A stretch of 64,000 nucleotides of DNA, from the NCBI RefSeq assembly GCF_000632225.1, contig NZ_JFYV01000001.1:352293-416292 (forward strand). The letters run 5' to 3'. This document shows, in pieces, positions 18,886 through 27,992 of the stretch (within the stretch, counting starts at the first letter, position 1; every line of letters starts with the position of its first letter). The stretch comes from Sphingomonas sp. RIT328 (lineage in GTDB: Bacteria; Pseudomonadota; Alphaproteobacteria; Sphingomonadales; Sphingomonadaceae). Position numbers and translations under genes: made by a program. The notes under the pieces were generated by a model, which worked only from the letters and a program-made list of their open reading frames with translations, was not told where the DNA came from and ran no database searches.

Positions 18886-18905
18886 TCGGGCATCCTTCCT
18901 AAGGG

Positions 18906-20144
18906 TCAATCGAGCGCCGCGTAGAGCATCGTCTTGAGCTCACGGCGGATCGGATAGAGGCTCGACGGCGTGAACTGCGTCATGAACACCATGTGCAGCC
19001 GCTCGACGGGATCGATGAAGAAGGCGGTGGAGAAGATGCCGCCCCAATAATATTCGCCGACGCTGCCGGGGAGCATCGATCGCGCCACGTCCTGCGTCAC
19101 CGCAAAGCCGAGCCCGAAGCCGGTGCCGGCATTGTGCGCCTCGCTGAACAGCGAGCGCGACAGGCTGGCGAGATCGCCGCCGCCGGGCAGATGGTTCATC
19201 CGCATCAGCTCCAGCGTCTTGCGGCCGAGGATGCGCGCGCCGTCGAGCGTGCCGCCCTGTTCGCACATCCGGCAGAAGCGGTGATAGTCGAGCGCGGTCG
19301 AGACGAGGCCGCCTCCGCCCGACAGCAGGCGCGGCGGCTTCGCCCAGGCGCTCTGCGCGCCGCGATCGTAGAGGACGCGCTCGCCGTCGGCGTCGAGGGC
19401 ATAGCAATCGGTGAGCCGGTCGATCTTGTCGGGCGGCACGTGGAAGCCGGTATCGTCCATGCCGAGCGGCGCGAAGATCCGCTCGCGCAGCACGACGTCG
19501 AGCGTCTGCCCGGTGAGCCGCTCGATGACCGCGCCGAGCACGTCGGTGGCGACCGAATAATTCCATCCCTCGCCGGGCGGGAATTCGAGCGGCAGCCGGG
19601 CGAGCGCGGCGACGAAGCCGTCGAGGTCCTGTTCGCCGTGCCAGCGCTCCAGCCGCTGCGCGCGATAGGCGGCGTCGATGTTGGAACGGTTCTGGAAGCC
19701 GTAGGTCAGGCCCGCGGTATGGCGCAGCAGATCGAGCATGCGCATCGGCGTGGCGGGCGGACGGGTGACGAAGGGCATGCCGCCGCCGCCGCTCTGATAG
19801 ACGCCGGTGTCGGCGAAGGCGGGCAGCACATCGTGCACCGGCGTATCGAGCGCGACCAGCCCCGATTCGACCAGCGTCATGAACGCCACCGAGGTGATCG
19901 GCTTGGTCATCGAGGCGATGCGGAACAGCGACCCCTCGTCCACCGCCGCGCCGCCCTCGCGCGCCGCACCCTGGTGCGAAAAATGGACGATCCCGCCGTC
20001 ACGCGCGACGAGCAGCTGCGCGTGCGGCAGCAGACCAGTGTCGAGGTACCGCGCCTTTACAAAGGCATCGATCGCGGCGAGGCGTGCCGCCGATAGGCCG
20101 TGCCGGGGATGTGACGGCGCTGTCATGTGGTTGCCATACCCCAT
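18906..20144 (-). CDS. Serine hydrolase, beta-lactamase/esterase (class C-like) family
   Basis: A 412-residue member of the serine beta-lactamase-like superfamily. [10 protein letters not shown] carries the S-x-x-K nucleophile and general base; the second motif is [10 protein letters not shown], i.e. Y-S-V rather than the Y-x-N of true class C beta-lactamases, which is usual for EstB-type esterases. [12 protein letters not shown] is also typical of this family. There is no convincing signal peptide, so it is probably cytoplasmic. Placement at the head of a beta-oxidation operon suggests ester hydrolysis that releases an acid for activation. The ATG at 20144 is used; an in-frame ATG at 20126 is possible. 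Confidence 0.88.
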   Translation of the reverse strand: MGYGNHMTAPSHPRHGLSAARLAAIDAFVKARYLDTGLLPHAQLLVARDGGIVHFSHQGAAREGGAAVDEGSLFRIASMTKPITSVAFMTLVESGLVALDTPVHDVLPAFADTGVYQSGGGGMPFVTRPPATPMRMLDLLRHTAGLTYGFQNRSNIDAAYRAQRLERWHGEQDLDGFVAALARLPLEFPPGEGWNYSVATDVLGAVIERLTGQTLDVVLRERIFAPLGMDDTGFHVPPDKIDRLTDCYALDADGERVLYDRGAQSAWAKPPRLLSGGGGLVSTALDYHRFCRMCEQGGTLDGARILGRKTLELMRMNHLPGGGDLASLSRSLFSEAHNAGTGFGLGFAVTQDVARSMLPGSVGEYYWGGIFSTAFFIDPVERLHMVFMTQFTPSSLYPIRRELKTMLYAALD

Positions 20145-20202
20145 TTTCTAACTCGCGTTCCATATCGCCTTGAGTGAAGCCGGAATCAACAGTAACCTTT
20201 CG

Positions 20203-20212
20203 TCGAATTCGA
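20203..20212. promoter_or_regulatory. Palindrome in the divergent control region of the hydrolase and acyl-CoA synthetase genes
   Basis: TCGAATTCGA is a perfect 10-bp palindrome in the 108-bp gap between the two divergent starts. It is a candidate operator serving both operons; no regulator gene is adjacent. I see no convincing sigma-70 promoter here. Confidence 0.25.
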
Positions 20213-20252
20213 ACAGGGGGCGGCGTTTCGCGGCCGACCGAAGGGACGTGGC

Positions 20253-21983
20253 ATGGCGGCGGGAACGGGGCAGGGCTGGCCGGCGATGACGATGGCGGAG
20301 GTGCGCGATGCGCTCACCGCGCCGGGCGCGCGCTTCGAGATGGAGGAGGTGGCGATCGACGGCATCGCGACCCGGATATGGAAGAACGCACCCGCCTCGC
20401 TCGCCGCGCTGCTCGCCGCGAGCCGGGGGCAGGGCGAGCGGACCTTCCTCGTGCTCGACGACGATCGCGTCAGCTATGCGGCGCATCACCGCGCGGTGGC
20501 GGCACTGGCCGGGCATCTCGTCGCGCTCGGCATCGGCTGCGGCGATCGCGTCGCGCTGGCGATGCGCAACCTGCCCGAATGGCCGATGGTGTTCTTCGCG
20601 AGCGTCGCGATCGGCGCGATCGTCGTTCCGCTCAACGCCTGGTGGAGCGCGGACGAGCTCGATTTCGCCCTGCGCGACTCGGGCGCACGCCTGCTGATCT
20701 GCGACGGCGAACGACTGGCGCGGCTCGCCACGCCCCTGTCGGCCTTGCCGGAGCTGCCGGTCATCGTGACGCGATCGGCGGAGCCGGGGCGGGCGATGCG
20801 GCTCGAATCGCTGATCGGCGCTCCGGCGGACTGGGCCGGTCTTGCCGATGCCGACCTGCCGCAGGTGGGAATCGCGCCCGACGATGCCGCGGCGATCTTC
20901 TACACCAGCGGCACCACCGGGCGGCCCAAGGGCGCGGTGCTCAGCCATCGCAATCTCGCCAGCAACCTCCTGTCGAACGGCTATGCCGCGGCGCGCGTCT
21001 GCCTGCGCCGGGGGGAGATCCCGCCGGAGCCGGCGCCGCGCGTCGCGCTGATGGTCATCCCCTTCTTCCACGTCACCGGCTGTTCGGCGTCGCTGCTGCC
21101 GCTGGTGGCGACGGGATCGACGATCGTGCTGATGCCGAAGTGGGACGCGACCCAGGCGCTCGGCCTGATCGAGCGCGAGCGCGTCACCACCACCGGCGGC
21201 GTGCCGACGATCGCCTGGCAGCTGCTCGAACATCCCGACCGGGCACGCTACGATCTCTCCTCGCTGGAGGCGATCGCTTATGGCGGCGCGCCGTCGGCGC
21301 CCGACCTCGTCCGCCGCATCCGCAGCGATCTCAGCGCGGCGCCGGGAAACGGCTGGGGGATGACCGAGACGACCGCGACGGTTACCTCGCTCGCGGCGGA
21401 GGATTATCTGCATCGGCCCGACAGCGCGGGCGCGCCGGTCGCCGTCGCCGATCTGGCGATTCGCGACGCGGACGGGATCACCGACCTGCCGCCGGGCACG
21501 CTCGGCGAATTGTGGGCGCGCGGGCCGATGGTGGTGCGCGGCTATTGGAACCGCCCGGAGGAGAGCGCCGCGACCTTCGTCGACGGCTGGGTGCGGACCG
21601 GCGATATCGCCCGAACCGATACGGAGGGCTTTCTGTTCATCGCCGACCGCGCCAAGGACGTGATCATCCGCGGCGGCGAGAACATCTATTCGATCGAGGT
21701 CGAGAATGTCCTCTATGCGCATCCGTCGGTCACCGACGCGGCGCTGATCGGGGTGCCGCATCGCACGCTCGGCGAGGAGCCGGTCGCGGTGGTGCATCTC
21801 TGCCCCGGCTGCACCGCCGACGCGGCGGAATTGCAGGCGTTCGTCCGCGCCCGGCTCGCCGGCTTCAAGGTGCCGGTGGCGATCCGCTTCATGACCACGC
21901 CGCTGCCGCGCAATGCCAGCGGCAAGATCCTGAAAACCGAACTCAAGCATTGCTTCGTCACGGAGCAGGCGGACACCGCCTGA
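20253..21983 (+). CDS. AMP-forming acyl-CoA synthetase (class I adenylate-forming)
   Basis: A 576-residue adenylate-forming enzyme. The P-loop-like motif TSGTTGRPKG is at 218-227; further motifs are NGWGMTETTATVT, the ATP-ribose-binding WVRTGDIARTD, KDVIIRGGENIYSIEVE, and the C-terminal catalytic lysine in NASGKILKTE. Size and motifs fit fatty-acyl or aryl-CoA ligases. It is divergent from the beta-oxidation operon, so the likely role is activation of the acid that the operon then degrades. AGGGA precedes the ATG by eight bases. Chain-length preference cannot be judged from sequence. Confidence 0.92.
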   Translation: MAAGTGQGWPAMTMAEVRDALTAPGARFEMEEVAIDGIATRIWKNAPASLAALLAASRGQGERTFLVLDDDRVSYAAHHRAVAALAGHLVALGIGCGDRVALAMRNLPEWPMVFFASVAIGAIVVPLNAWWSADELDFALRDSGARLLICDGERLARLATPLSALPELPVIVTRSAEPGRAMRLESLIGAPADWAGLADADLPQVGIAPDDAAAIFYTSGTTGRPKGAVLSHRNLASNLLSNGYAAARVCLRRGEIPPEPAPRVALMVIPFFHVTGCSASLLPLVATGSTIVLMPKWDATQALGLIERERVTTTGGVPTIAWQLLEHPDRARYDLSSLEAIAYGGAPSAPDLVRRIRSDLSAAPGNGWGMTETTATVTSLAAEDYLHRPDSAGAPVAVADLAIRDADGITDLPPGTLGELWARGPMVVRGYWNRPEESAATFVDGWVRTGDIARTDTEGFLFIADRAKDVIIRGGENIYSIEVENVLYAHPSVTDAALIGVPHRTLGEEPVAVVHLCPGCTADAAELQAFVRARLAGFKVPVAIRFMTTPLPRNASGKILKTELKHCFVTEQADTA

Positions 21984-22036
21984 CGATGCGGCAAGAAGCA
22001 GGATGGCGCCCGCAAAAAATACGCTAGAGCGGTGGG

Positions 22037-23272
22037 ATGGCCGACGCTCCCGCTCCCGATCCGACCCCGATGACACCCGAGGATCAGGTCGCGCTCGGCG
22101 CGCCGCTGCTGCCCGGCGGGCGGTCGGAGATCGGGCGGATCGCGCAGCGGCGTGACCGGCTGCTCGCCGCGCTGACGCTGATCGCCGGCATCGGCCTGAC
22201 GCTCGGCACGCCGTTCGCGCTCAAGTCGGGTGCGGAATTCTTCATGCCGCTCACCGCGGCGCTGGTGATCGCCATCGCGCTGGTGCCGGTGCTCGAATGG
22301 CTGGAGCGGCGGCGGATGCCCTCGGCGCTCGCCGCGCTGCTGTGCGTGCTCGTCTTCCTGATCATCGCCAATATCGCGATCGCCGCGATCGTCGTGCCGG
22401 CGACCGACTTCTTCCAGCTGCTGCCGAGCCGGATCAGCCGCATCCAGCACAATCTGTCGCCGCTGCTCGATCTCTATTCGACGCTGGAGAAGTCGGTGAA
22501 CAAGATGTTCCGGCAGATCGCGTCGACGCCGGTGCGGCAGCCGCAGACCGCCGCGGTGGCGCCGCCCAGCTCGATCCTCGAACTCGCCGCGACCTCGGCG
22601 CCGACGGTGATCGTCCAGTTCTTCTTCGGCATCCTGATCGTCTTCTTCTTCCTGTCCGGCTGGACGGGGATGCGCAAGAAGACGATCACCCGCCGCAACA
22701 GCTTCGACGGCGCGATGGCGACCGCGCGCGTCATCCAGGATGTCGTCGACGACGTGTCCGCCTATCTCGGCACGATCACGCTGATCAACCTGACGCTCGG
22801 AGGCGTGGTCGCCGGCGTGCTCTATTTCATCGGCATGCCGTCGCCGCTGATGTGGGGCGGGATCGTCGCGCTGCTCAACTACATTCCGTATTTCGGGCCG
22901 ATCATCGCCGCTTTCCTGCTCGCGATCGGCGGCATGATGACCTTTACCGACATCTGGGTGGCGATGCTGCCGCCGGCGGTGATGATCGGCTGTCACCTGC
23001 TCGAGGCGAATGCGATCACGCCGCTGATCGTCGGGCATCGGCTGACGATCAGTCCGCTGATGATCCTCGTCTCGATCAGCTTCTGGGGCTGGGTATGGGG
23101 GACAGCGGGGGCGTTGCTCGCGGTGCCGCTGCTGATCATCATCCAGACCGTGCTGGGCGCGGCGGGCAAGCCCGACATCGCCGGATTCCTGTTCGAACAC
23201 GGCACGCTGGTGCAGCAGGAACGGCTGCGCCGGCGCCGCGGCGACGACGATGGCGAGCGGCCGAACGAATAG
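22037..23272 (+). CDS. AI-2E family transporter (PerM/YdiK-like membrane protein)
   Basis: A 411-residue membrane protein with about seven to eight hydrophobic segments in the layout of the AI-2E exporter family: an N-terminal pair, a large soluble segment (about 120-185), then the signature NLTLGGVVAGVLYFIGMP and LLNYIPYFGPIIAAFLLAIG. The C-terminus is charged (RRRRGDDDGERPNE). Family members include TqsA and PerM; despite the name, most have no proven role in AI-2 transport. It follows the acyl-CoA synthetase by 53 bp on the same strand, probably without functional link. Confidence 0.88.
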   Translation: MADAPAPDPTPMTPEDQVALGAPLLPGGRSEIGRIAQRRDRLLAALTLIAGIGLTLGTPFALKSGAEFFMPLTAALVIAIALVPVLEWLERRRMPSALAALLCVLVFLIIANIAIAAIVVPATDFFQLLPSRISRIQHNLSPLLDLYSTLEKSVNKMFRQIASTPVRQPQTAAVAPPSSILELAATSAPTVIVQFFFGILIVFFFLSGWTGMRKKTITRRNSFDGAMATARVIQDVVDDVSAYLGTITLINLTLGGVVAGVLYFIGMPSPLMWGGIVALLNYIPYFGPIIAAFLLAIGGMMTFTDIWVAMLPPAVMIGCHLLEANAITPLIVGHRLTISPLMILVSISFWGWVWGTAGALLAVPLLIIIQTVLGAAGKPDIAGFLFEHGTLVQQERLRRRRGDDDGERPNE

Positions 23273-23276
23273 GCCG

Positions 23277-23305
23277 TTGACACCCCCCGATCGCTCGCCT
23301 AGTTG
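23277..23305 (+). promoter_or_regulatory. Predicted sigma-70-type promoter of the tRNA-Asp genes
   Basis: TTGACA at 23277-23282, a 17-bp spacer, and TAGTTG at 23300-23305 lie 20 bp upstream of the first tRNA. The -35 is a perfect consensus match. It starts immediately after the permease stop codon. Confidence 0.6.
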
Positions 23306-23324
23306 GCGCGCCTCAACGCTTTCA

Positions 23325-23401
<77 letters not shown>

Positions 23402-23494
23402 TTCCCTTCGTGGGATTGGGAAAGACTATCGGAACATGCGGGAGTATGTCGCGTCGCTCAGCCGGGCGGACGATCTGCTCCGACCGCGTATCAC

Positions 23495-23569
<75 letters not shown>

Positions 23570-23571
<2 letters not shown>

Positions 23572-23587
23572 TCCGCTTTCGCGGATG
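23570..23587 (+). terminator. Hairpin following the second tRNA-Asp
   Basis: CATCCGC/GCGGATG with a TTTC loop begins at the CCA end of the tRNA. It has a 7-bp stem but no clear T-run, so it is a weak terminator candidate. Confidence 0.35.
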
Positions 23588-23603
23588 AGCGTTCCCGCCG
23601 CGG

Positions 23604-23810
23604 CTAGCGCCAGCGGCCCGTCTCCATCCACAGCAGCAGCGGCTTCATCGGCACGATCCAGACGATCCCGGCGATGAGGTAGAAGGGCAATTGCAGCCAC
23701 CACGCCCAGCCGCCGACGACGCCCGATGCGCTGACGATGATCGCCGACCACAGGCCGATCAGCGCGATGATGAGCAGCACGCCCGCGGGCTTGCGCCAAC
23801 TGGGGGTCAT
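23604..23810 (-). CDS. DUF2842 small membrane protein
   Basis: A 68-residue protein with two hydrophobic helices (about 9-28 and 36-55) separated by a short turn, ending WMETGRWR. Size, the W-K-P-x-G start and the PMKPLL segment match DUF2842 proteins of alphaproteobacteria. Its start overlaps the stop of the 5-formyl-THF cyclo-ligase gene (ATGA). Function unknown. Confidence 0.8.
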   Translation of the reverse strand: MTPSWRKPAGVLLIIALIGLWSAIIVSASGVVGGWAWWLQLPFYLIAGIVWIVPMKPLLLWMETGRWR

Positions 23811-24343
23811 GGGACGATCCAATCCGATTCGGTGACGATGGCATGCAGCGGTACGTCCCACGGATCGGCGGGGCAATGATCGACCTGCTGCACCGACCAG
23901 GCGACACCGACCCGCCACGCGAACGGCAGCCGCGCGAAGGCGCGATCGTAGAAGCCCGCGCCCTGACCCAGTCGATGCCCGTCGGCGTCGAAGCCGAGCA
24001 GCGGGGTGAGGATGATGTCCGGCACGACCTCGGCGGCGTCGGCGGCGGGTTGGCGCAGCCGGTAGAGCCCCTCGCTGAGATCGTCGCCGCACCGCCACGC
24101 CAGGAAGCGCATCGGCCGATCGCGCCGCGTGACGTGCGGCAGCGCCAGACGGCACCCGGCGTCGGCGGCGGCGGCGAGCAGCGGGGCGGGATCGGCCTCG
24201 CTGCCGAACGGCACATAGCCGGCGACGACCGTCCCCGCGGTCAGGCGATCGGTGAACGCCGGCGGCACGCGCATCGGCCGGTCGCGCGCGGCTCCGTCGC
24301 GGACGGCACGCAGGCGGGCGCGGAGGGCTGGCTTGTCGATCAT
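23807..24343 (-). CDS. 5-formyltetrahydrofolate cyclo-ligase
   Basis: A 178-residue member of the 5-formyl-THF cyclo-ligase (MTHFS/YgfA) family, which uses ATP to turn 5-formyl-THF into 5,10-methenyl-THF. Visible are a basic N-terminus (MIDKPALRARLRAVRDG), GYVPFGSEADPAPLL, and the glycine-rich phosphate-binding segment GHRLGQGAGFYDRAFAR near residue 125. In many proteobacteria this gene is preceded by zapA and the 6S RNA gene, and that order is seen here, supporting the call. Confidence 0.93.
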   Translation of the reverse strand: MIDKPALRARLRAVRDGAARDRPMRVPPAFTDRLTAGTVVAGYVPFGSEADPAPLLAAAADAGCRLALPHVTRRDRPMRFLAWRCGDDLSEGLYRLRQPAADAAEVVPDIILTPLLGFDADGHRLGQGAGFYDRAFARLPFAWRVGVAWSVQQVDHCPADPWDVPLHAIVTESDWIVP

Positions 24344-24399
24344 CGCTCCGGTCGCGGCGCGGAAGAGAAAGGCGGGTGGCGGGACCGCCGTGGCCGTGT

Positions 24400-24560
24400 G
24401 CCAAAATATCCACCGACGCCCAGTAACGTCAGGTGGGGACCATGTGCGTCGGACCAGGGTCCGGGCAGGGACAGCCCCCTTGGATGATGAATAGCCTCAG
24501 GGATAAAGTAAGGCTCGTACCGGGCAGAACCCGCCGCTGCCTGATTTAGGATGTCGCGAC
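24400..24560 (-). ncRNA. ssrS: Probable 6S RNA (SsrS)
   Basis: A 239-bp gap between zapA and the 5-formyl-THF cyclo-ligase gene, all on the reverse strand, is the conserved place for 6S RNA in proteobacteria. The gap holds strong local pairing: CCACC-GACG against CGTC-A-GGTGG (about 24410-24436), a GGACC/GGTCC hairpin near 24451-24462, and AGCCT/AGGCT near 24493-24515. On the reverse strand it ends with a GC hairpin (GGCG/CGCC) followed by a T/C-rich run. 6S RNA binds RNA polymerase in stationary phase. The ends are approximate and the call rests mainly on synteny. Confidence 0.6.
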
Positions 24561-24582
24561 GCCGGTGGCAATGGGGGGAAGG

Positions 24583-24891
24583 CTAACCCGCGACCGGATC
24601 GCGCTCCAGCGCATTGGCCAGCGCCTCCAGCCGGTCGGCGATGCGGGCGAGCGCCGGCTCGCTGACCGCGGCGCCCTCGGGCGGCCGGTGCTGGATCTCG
24701 TCGAGCGCGTCCGCCAGCATCAGCGCGACAAACAGCATCGCGCGCTCCCCCGGCACGTTGCCCGCGGCGCGCAGCGCGCCCGGCCAGCGTTCGTCGAGCA
24801 TCCGGCCGAGCTGTTGCAGCCGCGCTTCCTCGCCGTCGCGGCAGGCGACGGTGAACGGCCGGGTGCCGATCGTCAGCGTCACGTTCGCCAT
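24583..24891 (-). CDS. zapA: Cell division protein ZapA
   Basis: A 102-residue ZapA: an N-terminal beta unit with VTLTIGTRPFTVACRDGEEARLQQLGRMLDE, then a helix with AMLFVALMLADALDEI, and a C-terminal coiled-coil helix. ZapA binds FtsZ and bundles protofilaments at the division ring. The ATG shares one base with the stop of the small helical-protein gene ahead of it (TGATG). The gene precedes the probable 6S RNA. Confidence 0.92.
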   Translation of the reverse strand: MANVTLTIGTRPFTVACRDGEEARLQQLGRMLDERWPGALRAAGNVPGERAMLFVALMLADALDEIQHRPPEGAAVSEPALARIADRLEALANALERDPVAG

Positions 24892-25073
24892 CAGGATGCG
24901 GAGCCGCGGGCGATAACGTCGTCGAGCGCGCTCACCGCCTCGGCCATCCGCGCCTTCAGCGCGGCGTGGCGACGCGCGAGGGCGTCGCCGGCCCGGGCGC
25001 GCGCATCAATCGCGGATTCGATTCGGGCGATCGCAGCGTCGATGCGATCGACCGCACTAAGAGTATCGGGCAT
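24891..25073 (-). CDS. Small helical protein upstream of zapA (60 aa)
   Basis: A 60-residue, nearly all-helical protein (DRIDAAIARIESAIDARA...) with heptad-like spacing of Ile, Ala and Leu, so a coiled coil is likely. Stop and zapA start overlap by one base, implying coupled translation and a possible joint role at the division ring. I chose the ATG at 25073; the longer frame to 25232 would run into the gap control region. No clear Shine-Dalgarno is present. Family not recognised beyond its position. Confidence 0.7.
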   Translation of the reverse strand: MPDTLSAVDRIDAAIARIESAIDARARAGDALARRHAALKARMAEAVSALDDVIARGSAS

Positions 25074-25156
25074 GCGGAGGGACGTAGGCGCGGCCGTGGC
25101 GAGCGGCAAGCCGGCAAAGTCCGTCCCGCAATCGGCCCGGCGCACGCCACGCGCGG

Positions 25157-25185
25157 TTGACAGACCGGGGGGCAGACTCGCAAAG
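25157..25185 (+). promoter_or_regulatory. Candidate promoter of gap
   Basis: TTGACA at 25157-25162 is a perfect -35 element; 17 bp further is GCAAAG, a poor -10. It lies 65 bp upstream of the gap start codon and is the best promoter in the divergent region. Confidence 0.4.
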
Positions 25186-25249
25186 GCTGGCGCGCCCGGC
25201 GCGGCCCCTGTGTCGCCGCGCAGCTCATGCATTGGCGAGGAGAGCCCAG

Positions 25250-26260
25250 ATGACGGTGAAGGTTGCGATCAACGGCTTCGGACGGATCGGACGTCTGGTG
25301 GCGCGGGCGATCATCGAACGGAACGCCGGCGATCTCGAACTGGTGGCGATCAACGATCTCGCCGATGCCAAGTCGAACGCCTGGCTGTTCAGCCGCGACA
25401 GCGTCCACGGCAAATATCCCGGCACCGTCGCCGCGGAAGGCAATGACCTCGTCATCGATGGCAAGCGCATCCGCGTCACCGCCGAGCGCGATCCCGCCAA
25501 TCTGCCGCACAAGGACTTGGGCGTCGAGCTGGTGCTCGAATGCACCGGCTTCTTCACCGATCAGGCGTCGTGCCAGAAGCATATCGATGCCGGCGCCAAG
25601 AAGGTGCTGATCTCGGCGCCGGGTAAGGGCGTCGACCTGACCGTCGTCTATGGCGTCAACCACGACAAGCTGACCGCCGAGCACACGATCGTGTCGAACG
25701 CGTCGTGCACCACCAACTGCCTCGCGCCCGTCGCCAAGGTGCTCAACGATGCGATCGGCATCGAGCGCGGCCTGATGACGACGGTGCACGCCTATACCAA
25801 CGATCAGAAGATCCTCGACCAGATCCACCCCGACCTGCGCCGGGCGCGCGCCGCGGCGATGTCGATGATCCCGACCACCACCGGCGCGGCGCGCGCGGTC
25901 GGCGAGGTGCTGCCCGAGCTCAAGGGCCGGCTCGACGGGTCGGCGATCCGCGTGCCGGTGCCCGACGTCAGCCTGGTCGACCTGACCTTCACCCCCAAGC
26001 GCGACACGACCAAGGACGAGGTCAATGCGATCCTCAAGGCGGCGTCGGAAGATGGTCCGCTCAAGGGCGTGCTGGTCTTCTCGGACGAACCGCTTGTCTC
26101 GATCGACCTGATGCACACGCCGCAATCCTCGACCGTCGACAGCCTCGAAACCGCGGTGATCGACGGCAAGCTGGTCCGTGTGGTCAGCTGGTACGACAAT
26201 GAATGGGGCTTTTCCAACCGCATGGTCGACACCGCGACCGTGATGGCGAGCTTCCTCTAA
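25250..26260 (+). CDS. gap: Glyceraldehyde-3-phosphate dehydrogenase (type I)
   Basis: A 336-residue GAPDH converting glyceraldehyde-3-phosphate, NAD and phosphate to 1,3-bisphosphoglycerate. The Rossmann motif is INGFGRIGR at 7-15; the active-site cysteine is C153 in SNASCTTNC and the activating histidine is H180 in [28 protein letters not shown] and [11 protein letters not shown] are also as expected. The ATG at 25250 has GAGGAGAG upstream. It begins a glycolytic run with pgk and the aldolase gene, with a MOSC gene in between. Confidence 0.97.
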   Translation: MTVKVAINGFGRIGRLVARAIIERNAGDLELVAINDLADAKSNAWLFSRDSVHGKYPGTVAAEGNDLVIDGKRIRVTAERDPANLPHKDLGVELVLECTGFFTDQASCQKHIDAGAKKVLISAPGKGVDLTVVYGVNHDKLTAEHTIVSNASCTTNCLAPVAKVLNDAIGIERGLMTTVHAYTNDQKILDQIHPDLRRARAAAMSMIPTTTGAARAVGEVLPELKGRLDGSAIRVPVPDVSLVDLTFTPKRDTTKDEVNAILKAASEDGPLKGVLVFSDEPLVSIDLMHTPQSSTVDSLETAVIDGKLVRVVSWYDNEWGFSNRMVDTATVMASFL

Positions 26261-26264
26261 GCCG

Positions 26265-26738
26265 ATGGGCGCCTCGGGCGGCGTGCTCGCCGGCATTGCC
26301 CGGCACGCCCGGCCCAAGGGGCCGATGGAGCTGCTCGATGCGATCGAGGTGACCGTCGGGGGCGGGCTGCACGGCGACTTTCGCGGTGCGGTCAAGCCCG
26401 GCGGTCGCGGCCGGCGGCAGGTGACGATGATGGAGCGGCGCGACTGGGACGCGGCGATGGCCGAACTCGGCCACGTCCTCCCCTGGCAGGAGCGGCGCGC
26501 CAATCTGCTGCTCGACGGCATCGACATCCCGCAGGTACCGGGCGCGGCTCTCCGGATCGGCACGGTCGAGCTGGAGATTTCGTTCGAATGCGATCCGTGC
26601 AGCCGCATGGAGACGATCGCTGAGGGATTGAAGGCGGCGCTGACGCCCGACTGGCGCGGCGGTGCCTGTGCGCGGGTGCGGCGCGGCGGCCGGATCGCGG
26701 TCGGCGATGCGGTGACGGTGATCGAGGCGGGTCGCTGA
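26265..26738 (+). CDS. MOSC domain-containing protein
   Basis: A 157-residue protein consisting of little more than a MOSC (MOCO sulfurase C-terminal) domain. The features are GLHGDFRGAVKPGGRGRRQVTMM near residue 34, LPWQERRANLLLDGID, and the conserved cysteine segment ECDPCSRME around residue 108. MOSC domains carry sulfur or bind molybdenum cofactor and are found in mARC/YiiM-type enzymes. It starts four bases after the gap stop and precedes pgk by 28 bp, so it is transcribed with glycolytic genes although no link is known. Confidence 0.88.
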   Translation: MGASGGVLAGIARHARPKGPMELLDAIEVTVGGGLHGDFRGAVKPGGRGRRQVTMMERRDWDAAMAELGHVLPWQERRANLLLDGIDIPQVPGAALRIGTVELEISFECDPCSRMETIAEGLKAALTPDWRGGACARVRRGGRIAVGDAVTVIEAGR

Positions 26739-26766
26739 CCCGAAGTCATGACATGAGGAAGATGCG

Positions 26767-27960
26767 ATGACCAAGGCCTTCAAGACGCTCGACGACATGG
26801 GGGAAGTTTCGGGCAAGCGCGTGCTCGTCCGCGAGGATCTGAACGTGCCGATGGCGGATGGCGCGGTGACCGACGATACGCGGCTGCGCGCGACGCTGCC
26901 GACCGTCACCGAACTCGCCGATCGCGGCGCGATCGTGCTGATCCTTGCCCATTATGGCCGCCCCAAGGGCGTGCCCAGCCCCGACATGTCGCTGGCGATG
27001 CTGGCGCGGCCGTATAGCCACGTGCTCGGCCGCGAGGTGCGCTACATCGACTGGGAGGGGGCCGAGGAGGCGGTGGCGACGCTGCAGCCCGGCGATATCG
27101 CGATCCTCGAGAATACCCGGTTCTTCGGCGGCGAGGAGAAGAACGACGCTGCCGTGGTCGAGCGCTTCGCCCGGCTCGGCGATCTCTACGTCAACGATGC
27201 CTTCTCCGCCGCGCACCGCGCGCATGCCTCGACCGAGGGTCTGGCGCATGTGCTGCCCGCCTTCGCCGGCCGGGCGATGGAAGCGGAACTCGATGCGCTG
27301 GAAAAGGCGCTCGGCAACCCCGAGCATCCGGTCGCGGCGGTGGTCGGCGGCGCGAAGGTGTCGACCAAGCTCGACGTGCTCAAGCATCTCGTCACCCGCG
27401 TCGATCATCTGATCATCGGTGGCGGCATGGCCAATACCTTCCTCGCCGCGCGCGGCGTCAACGTCGGCAAGTCGCTGTGCGAGCACGACCTCACCGGCAC
27501 CGCCGACGAGATCCTCGACGCCGCGGATCGCGCCAATTGCACCGTCCATCTGCCCTATGACGTGGTGGTGGCGAAGGAATTCCGCGCCAATCCGCCGGTC
27601 CGCACGATCAACGTCCATGAGGTCGCGGCGGACGAGATGATCCTCGACGTCGGGCCGAGCGCGGTCGAGGCGCTGGGCGACGTGCTCAAGAACTGCCGCA
27701 CTCTGGTGTGGAACGGCCCGCTCGGCGCGTTCGAGACCGCGCCGTTCGACGTCGCCACCGTCAGCCTCGCGCGCACCGCGGCGGCGCTGACGCAGGACGG
27801 CAGCCTCGTCTCGGTCGCCGGCGGCGGCGATACCGTCGCCGCGCTCAATCAGGCGGGGGTGGCGGATCGCTTCACCTTCGTCTCGACCGCGGGCGGCGCC
27901 TTCCTCGAATGGATGGAAGGCAAGGACCTGCCCGGCGTCGCCGCGCTGATCCGCGGTTGA
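26767..27960 (+). CDS. pgk: Phosphoglycerate kinase
   Basis: A 397-residue enzyme, the standard bacterial size, transferring phosphate from 1,3-bisphosphoglycerate to ADP. The N-domain has [25 protein letters not shown] and [13 protein letters not shown]; the C-domain has [13 protein letters not shown], the helix [13 protein letters not shown], and [11 protein letters not shown] for nucleotide binding. It is the third gene of the gap-MOSC-pgk run and faces a TlpA-like gene across a hairpin. Confidence 0.97.
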   Translation: MTKAFKTLDDMGEVSGKRVLVREDLNVPMADGAVTDDTRLRATLPTVTELADRGAIVLILAHYGRPKGVPSPDMSLAMLARPYSHVLGREVRYIDWEGAEEAVATLQPGDIAILENTRFFGGEEKNDAAVVERFARLGDLYVNDAFSAAHRAHASTEGLAHVLPAFAGRAMEAELDALEKALGNPEHPVAAVVGGAKVSTKLDVLKHLVTRVDHLIIGGGMANTFLAARGVNVGKSLCEHDLTGTADEILDAADRANCTVHLPYDVVVAKEFRANPPVRTINVHEVAADEMILDVGPSAVEALGDVLKNCRTLVWNGPLGAFETAPFDVATVSLARTAAALTQDGSLVSVAGGGDTVAALNQAGVADRFTFVSTAGGAFLEWMEGKDLPGVAALIRG

Positions 27961-27968
27961 TCGGACGG

Positions 27969-27992
27969 GGCGCCGCTCAGGCGGGCGGCGCC
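27969..27992. terminator. Hairpin between convergent pgk and TlpA-like genes
   Basis: GGCGCCGC at 27969-27976 pairs with GCGGCGCC at 27985-27992 across an 8-base loop. It begins 9 bp after the pgk stop and includes the last codons of the opposing gene. No T-run is present, but the position suits a two-way terminator. Confidence 0.45.

Noticed and set aside
20148..22076. 642-codon reverse frame opposite the acyl-CoA synthetase
   Set aside because: The forward strand has all adenylate-forming motifs; the reverse product shows none.
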